Shown here one piece after another: positions 60,640 through 64,000 of a DNA stretch of 64,000 nt. Each line of letters opens with the position of its first letter. Within the stretch, counting starts at the first letter, position 1. The stretch is from Clostridium puniceum (lineage in GTDB: Bacteria; Bacillota; Clostridia; Clostridiales; Clostridiaceae): assembly GCF_002006345.1 (NCBI RefSeq), contig NZ_LZZM01000234.1, forward strand, positions 49,999 through 113,998, given 5' to 3'. The notes under the pieces are model-generated. The model was not told the DNA's origin and did not search any database. It saw only the letters and a list, made by a program, of their open reading frames with translations. The position numbers were made by a program, and so were the translations under genes.

Positions 60640-61737
60640 CTAAATGAATAAATCATAATCATCTAAAATATTATTTTGAACTACATTTCTTGAACTTGAA
60701 ATAATTTTTTCAATCTCTAAATTCGAACTACTCCTAGCACATTGAAATCTACAATCATGATTAGGGTTAGTATCAACATAGATATTTTCTTTTTCTCTTG
60801 ATTCCCAACACTCTCTAAAACTGTTTTTGTTAATATCTCCATATTTTTTTATATCATTTCCTCTATGATAAGAACAGAAGTAAGCACCACTTGGTGTAAC
60901 AACAGTTCTAAAATTTGCAATATAACATTTATTACATTTTTTATCTATTTTACCATTATCATTAACAATATTACTAATGTTATAATTAGCATAAATCCTA
61001 TAATCATGAGTTTCTAAGTCTCTGATTTTAACCAATTGATCTTTAAGTATCTCCATATACTTATCTGGCGGCATAATATTTTTGTGCGACATATCAAATT
61101 TATTTTTTAATTCAAAATAATCACATCCAATTTCTTTAGCTATCACCGCTGCATCATATATTTCTTTAATATTTGTTGCATCCTCATTATTTATTACTAG
61201 AAATGAAAATCCGACTGTACACTTTTTATCTCTATTCAATAGTTTTATTGATTCAATCACATCATTAAATTTATTTACTAACTTCAACTTATAAAAAGTA
61301 CTCTCCGAACCAGCATCTACTGATATTCTGATCCAATCTATAAGTTTTAATGAATCTAGATATTTAGGAATTAAAATTCCATTAGTAACAAGACCAATTT
61401 TTATATTTGCTTCTTTTAATGTTGATATAAAATATGGAATATTTCTATTTAGTAATGGTTCTCCGCCACCTGTTAATATAACAGCTTTAACTCCTATTTC
61501 TATAAATTCATTTGCCAAATTTAACAATTGACTTTTTGAAAACTCTTTCTTATTTAATAAATCCGCACTTATACAATGTTTACATTTTAAATTACAACTT
61601 GTAGTCGGATCTAAATCTATAACTAAATGATATATTGAGGATTTTTTTTTCAATTCATCTATTTTATTAAAAACTGATTTTTGATATAATTTATCTTTCA
61701 AGTCAAATCTTGTTACTTCTTTCAAAAAAAACAACAC
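60640..61737 (-). CDS. Radical SAM/SPASM enzyme
   Basis: The 365-residue protein has the radical SAM cluster motif C48-x3-C52-x2-C55 (SCNLKCKHC), a GGGEPLL motif near 90 and a C-terminal SPASM-type domain with cysteines in KKCNKCYIANF, YFCSYHRGND and NHDCRFQCARS. SPASM enzymes often modify peptides or sugars using extra iron-sulphur clusters. In this operon (sugar kinase, HD protein, glycosyltransferase) a sugar or glycosylated small molecule is the more likely substrate. No precursor peptide gene was found next to it. Confidence 0.87.
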   Translation of the reverse strand: MLFFLKEVTRFDLKDKLYQKSVFNKIDELKKKSSIYHLVIDLDPTTSCNLKCKHCISADLLNKKEFSKSQLLNLANEFIEIGVKAVILTGGGEPLLNRNIPYFISTLKEANIKIGLVTNGILIPKYLDSLKLIDWIRISVDAGSESTFYKLKLVNKFNDVIESIKLLNRDKKCTVGFSFLVINNEDATNIKEIYDAAVIAKEIGCDYFELKNKFDMSHKNIMPPDKYMEILKDQLVKIRDLETHDYRIYANYNISNIVNDNGKIDKKCNKCYIANFRTVVTPSGAYFCSYHRGNDIKKYGDINKNSFRECWESREKENIYVDTNPNHDCRFQCARSSSNLEIEKIISSSRNVVQNNILDDYDLFI

Positions 61738-61767
61738 CTTTCATTAGCAAAAATTCTATCTACTTAC

Positions 61768-62364
61768 TTAAATGTTATCAATTACTTCCGGAAACAATTG
61801 ATATAGTGAAAATCCTAATTTATTTTCAAAGTCCTTTTGCAAATTAAAAAATGCTTTCCAACGTTTTGTTGTTCTTTCATTAATTCCATATCTTAAAGCT
61901 ACATCTATTAATCTCTTTTCAATTATTGTAAACCCTGTCGATAATGATATTGCATCACATAACTGTATTAATTTGTCATACTCTGTAAATTTAATAGATT
62001 CAATATAATCCTTTACAAAAATATACTCACTATCTGTACAATCCCAATTACCTACACATTCTTCAATATCTTTGCTTATAAATGAATGTGTTAGACATAT
62101 TCTAGCAGCTTCATCATATCCCTCTTTTTTAAGAAATTCATATCCACATATTGAGTGCTTCAATTGCATTCTTCCAAAAGTTCTTCCGATATCATGAATG
62201 TATCCGTAAGCCAACGCCAAATCTGGATTTAATCCATTTACATGTTCTGCTATCCTCTTAGCCGCTATGCCTACATATATAGAGTGATCAATCCATTCAC
62301 CATCATTACTATTTTTAGCATCCATTAAAATTTTATATGCCTTTTTAGATGTAATTGTATTCAT
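61768..62364 (-). CDS. HD-domain hydrolase of the sugar operon
   Basis: The 198-residue protein has H-x-x-D metal motifs: GEWIDHSIYVGIAAKRI, the HD pair in YGYIHDIGRTFGR, LKHSICGYEFL and QLCDAISLSTGF. It resembles HD phosphohydrolases that act on nucleotides or phosphorylated metabolites. Its start overlaps the kinase gene by 20 bases, so the two are translated together. It may remove a phosphate in the same pathway. Confidence 0.83.
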   Translation of the reverse strand: MNTITSKKAYKILMDAKNSNDGEWIDHSIYVGIAAKRIAEHVNGLNPDLALAYGYIHDIGRTFGRMQLKHSICGYEFLKKEGYDEAARICLTHSFISKDIEECVGNWDCTDSEYIFVKDYIESIKFTEYDKLIQLCDAISLSTGFTIIEKRLIDVALRYGINERTTKRWKAFFNLQKDFENKLGFSLYQLFPEVIDNI

Positions 62365-63445
62365 TTAACTCCTCCTTAAATATATCTAATACAATCTTGC
62401 CGATATCACATTTAGTCATTTCTTCAAATAATTTGAATTGAGATTTTGCTCTTAACAAATTATCTTTATCATTTATTACAGGGAAATATCTATTATTGTT
62501 AATATAGTCAGTATAAAACCTTAATCCCAACTCAAATGGTAACATTTTTATATAGCATTCTAATGCTACAACATCATAATTGCTTAATATTTTTCCACTT
62601 GATGCTTCCTTATATTCCTTTAAAAATTCTTTTAAAATATCTTTGCTGAATTTAACCTCCATATATTCTGTAGGGACATCACCAGCACTATTAGTAATTG
62701 AGCGCAAGCAATCACTTATATCGATCACTATAGGTGCATAATAAAGAGTATCAAGATCAATAAATGAAATCACCTCCTCTTTTACATTAAATATCATATT
62801 TGCTATTTTAGAATCTCCATGTATAACCTGTCCTGTGAGTTTTCGGGAATTGATTTTACAATTAATCATACTGTAAAAATTACTACTGATTATGTCTTCA
62901 CAATACTCATCCATAACTTTATCATTCTTTAAGTTGAGATATTCATTATAATAATATTCAATATTATGAAAGTTTTTTGAAAATGGTACTATTTTATTTT
63001 TAGGTATGCATTTCAATATTTTATGCATTCTAGCAAGTCCTCTTCCCAATTCCTTAATTTGTTTTAAAGATCTAGGCTTATCGTGTACTATACCCTCTAT
63101 ATAATCATATAATCTCCAATAATTATTAAATCCATCAATATAATAATTATTATTTAAAGTACTAGTATAGAATTTCGGTATACACCAATCACTGTAATCA
63201 TTAAGTTCAATTTCCTTTTTAGCAGTTTCGATGTATATTTTAATATTATTCATATTGTCTTTAGGATTTTTAAAAACATCAGAATTTAGTCTTTGTAATA
63301 TATACTTTTTGCTTCTACCCTCTAATAAAATTGTATTATTTACTGTCCCTTTTTTAATTTTCCGCCTAAACTTTATCGTTTCTCCTACATTAAAATTACC
63401 TATAATTTTATTTATGTACTCAACTTCATCTCTCTCATCTCTCAT
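62345..63445 (-). CDS. NahK-like sugar 1-kinase (aminoglycoside phosphotransferase fold)
   Basis: The 366-residue protein has the phosphotransferase loop VIHGDSKIANMIF (about 208-220) and metal aspartate in FIDLDTLYYAP. Beyond the fold it shows features of N-acetylhexosamine 1-kinase NahK: YILQRLNSDVFKNPKDNMNN at the front, NNYWRLYDYIEGIV, and ELGLRFYTDYINNNRYFPVI with LLRAKSQFKLFEEM at the end. NahK phosphorylates the anomeric carbon of N-acetylhexosamines. It is the first gene of the operon, so the pathway may start with a sugar 1-phosphate. GATGAG-type weak ribosome site precedes the ATG. Confidence 0.82.
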   Translation of the reverse strand: MRDERDEVEYINKIIGNFNVGETIKFRRKIKKGTVNNTILLEGRSKKYILQRLNSDVFKNPKDNMNNIKIYIETAKKEIELNDYSDWCIPKFYTSTLNNNYYIDGFNNYWRLYDYIEGIVHDKPRSLKQIKELGRGLARMHKILKCIPKNKIVPFSKNFHNIEYYYNEYLNLKNDKVMDEYCEDIISSNFYSMINCKINSRKLTGQVIHGDSKIANMIFNVKEEVISFIDLDTLYYAPIVIDISDCLRSITNSAGDVPTEYMEVKFSKDILKEFLKEYKEASSGKILSNYDVVALECYIKMLPFELGLRFYTDYINNNRYFPVINDKDNLLRAKSQFKLFEEMTKCDIGKIVLDIFKEELNEYNYI

Positions 63446-63857
63446 ATCATCCCACCCATACCAACATTATTTTTCACAAAATCAAAAATATATATATTAT
63501 TGTAAAATTATACATCTGTTTGTTAATTTTTTCAAACAAAATATTTTTAAATATTTTTAAATATTTTTAAATATTTTTAAATAACATACTTTATTATAAT
63601 ATTATTTTTAACTTTTTTATGATATTTTATTTATATATAAGTTCTAATTAAGAAAGTTCATAATTTAGCTGGTTGTCTTATCCAATCACTCTAATATAGA
63701 AATTAAATCTTAATGAACAAAATTTTTTAGAACATATATATATAAATTAATATATATAAGTTCTAATTAATAAAATTCATAGCTTGGCAAAACAGCTTTA
63801 TATTATTCGATGAGTTTGCACAAAATAAATCTAGATTTATTTTGTGAGGTGATTCAA
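63446..63857. other. Repeat-rich region between the sugar operon and the transposase
   Basis: It holds the operon promoter (unresolved), a four-fold perfect 10-bp tandem repeat ATATTTTTAA (63541-63580), and two copies of a direct repeat of about 36 bp starting TATATAAGTTCTAATTAA (63634-63670 and 63753-63788). The palindrome at 63819-63846 is listed separately. Confidence 0.6.
63819..63846. repeat. Perfect 28-bp palindrome before the transposase gene
   Basis: CACAAAATAAATCT is followed by its exact reverse complement, centred on CTAG. It ends two bases before the AGGTG ribosome site of the transposase and would form a strong hairpin in its mRNA. Confidence 0.85.
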
Positions 63858-64000
63858 ATGGTTATTATAAAAGATAATCAAAATGCAATATTAGAACTAG
63901 AATCAGCAATGAAAAAGACTAAAAATGTACGAATGTATAAACGATATTCTGTTGTTTTAAAGCACTTTCAAGGTTTTAAAAATAAGACAATTGCAGAAAT
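63858..64000 (+). mobile_element. IS630-family-like transposase, N-terminal part (runs off right edge)
   Basis: The frame from ATG 63858 (AGGTG seven bases upstream) is open to the window end. It reads AILELESAMKKTKNVRMYKR, then VVLKHFQGFKNKTIAE, matching the first helix-turn-helix of IS630-type transposases (R-x-x-x-R-Y-x-x-x-L-x-x-x-x-G-x-x-x-x-x-I-A-E). The DDE core is outside the window, so the family call is provisional. The preceding repeats may be the left end of the element. Confidence 0.65.

Noticed and set aside
60640..61737. The radical SAM enzyme as a RiPP maturase with nearby precursor peptide.
   Set aside because: I found no short frame with a leader-core look and no transporter or peptidase beside it; a sugar substrate fits the neighbours better.
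1..64000. tRNA or rRNA genes and CRISPR arrays.
   Set aside because: No cloverleaf-like or rRNA-like conserved stretch and no repeat-spacer pattern was recognised on either strand.

Overview
The window comes from the chromosome of a low-GC, spore-forming Clostridium. The evidence is the very AT-rich sequence, AGGAGG-type ribosome binding sites, the sporulation genes spoIIR and sipL, veg, and clostridial-type rho, pyrG and cyanophycin genes. C. beijerinckii/C. botulinum-like relatives fit best, but the species cannot be fixed from this sequence alone.

Region by region. (1) 1-7.0 kb is backbone: the 5' part of rho with a repeat-filled N-terminus, pyrG, a lone PTS EIIB-like protein, small conserved proteins, a YitT membrane protein and a YpgQ-like HD hydrolase. 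(2) 7.3-39.0 kb is one large phage-tail locus. Read in its transcription direction (minus strand) it holds a complete contractile PBSX/Xkd-type tail module (33.0-21.4 kb: tail terminator, sheath, tube, frameshifted chaperone, tape measure, baseplate, knob-bearing fibre). A complete non-contractile tail module follows (20.9-12.4 kb: tube, chaperones including Gp15, tape measure, Dit, tail endopeptidase, BppU-type baseplate protein). Next come an Ig/cohesin/dockerin-like protein and a lysis cassette (XhlA, two phiLC3-type holins, amidase). No capsid, portal, terminase, integrase or replication gene is present. The control genes lie at the other end (37.0-39.0 kb): a sigma-region-4-like activator, a Cro-like protein, a CI-like repressor and an ImmA/IrrE protease. 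A TetR / flavin reductase / MFS cassette sits between control genes and tail genes. (3) 39.1-51.6 kb is backbone: a YoaP-like acetyltransferase, a PL10 pectate lyase with repeated operator-like sites, DUF1934, a PP-loop ATPase, spoIIR, ispE, cphA-cphB, sipL and veg. (4) 51.7-59 kb is a zone of decay and insertion: broken acr3, a broken D-lactate dehydrogenase joined to RidA, phzF joined to the end of azlC, a broken polysaccharide deacetylase and a lone sugar-binding protein. (5) 59.7-63.4 kb is a four-gene operon: NahK-like sugar 1-kinase, HD protein, radical SAM/SPASM enzyme and family-2 glycosyltransferase. (6) The right edge holds the start of an IS630-family-like transposase behind a perfect 28-bp palindrome.

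The main result is the phage-tail locus. I read it as a domesticated double tailocin: an R-type (contractile) and an F-type (flexible) headless tail encoded in tandem with one lysis cassette and one control region. Three operons (R tail, F tail, lysis/Ig) each start with the same promoter layout: a TATAAGAAA box, exactly 17 bases, then TATAAT or TATACT. The divergent cI/cro control region has three related 19-bp operators, two of them lying in promoter spacers. This points to one switch: ImmA-mediated removal of the repressor, then the sigma-like protein turning on all three late operons together. Two decayed prophages in tandem remain the main alternative.
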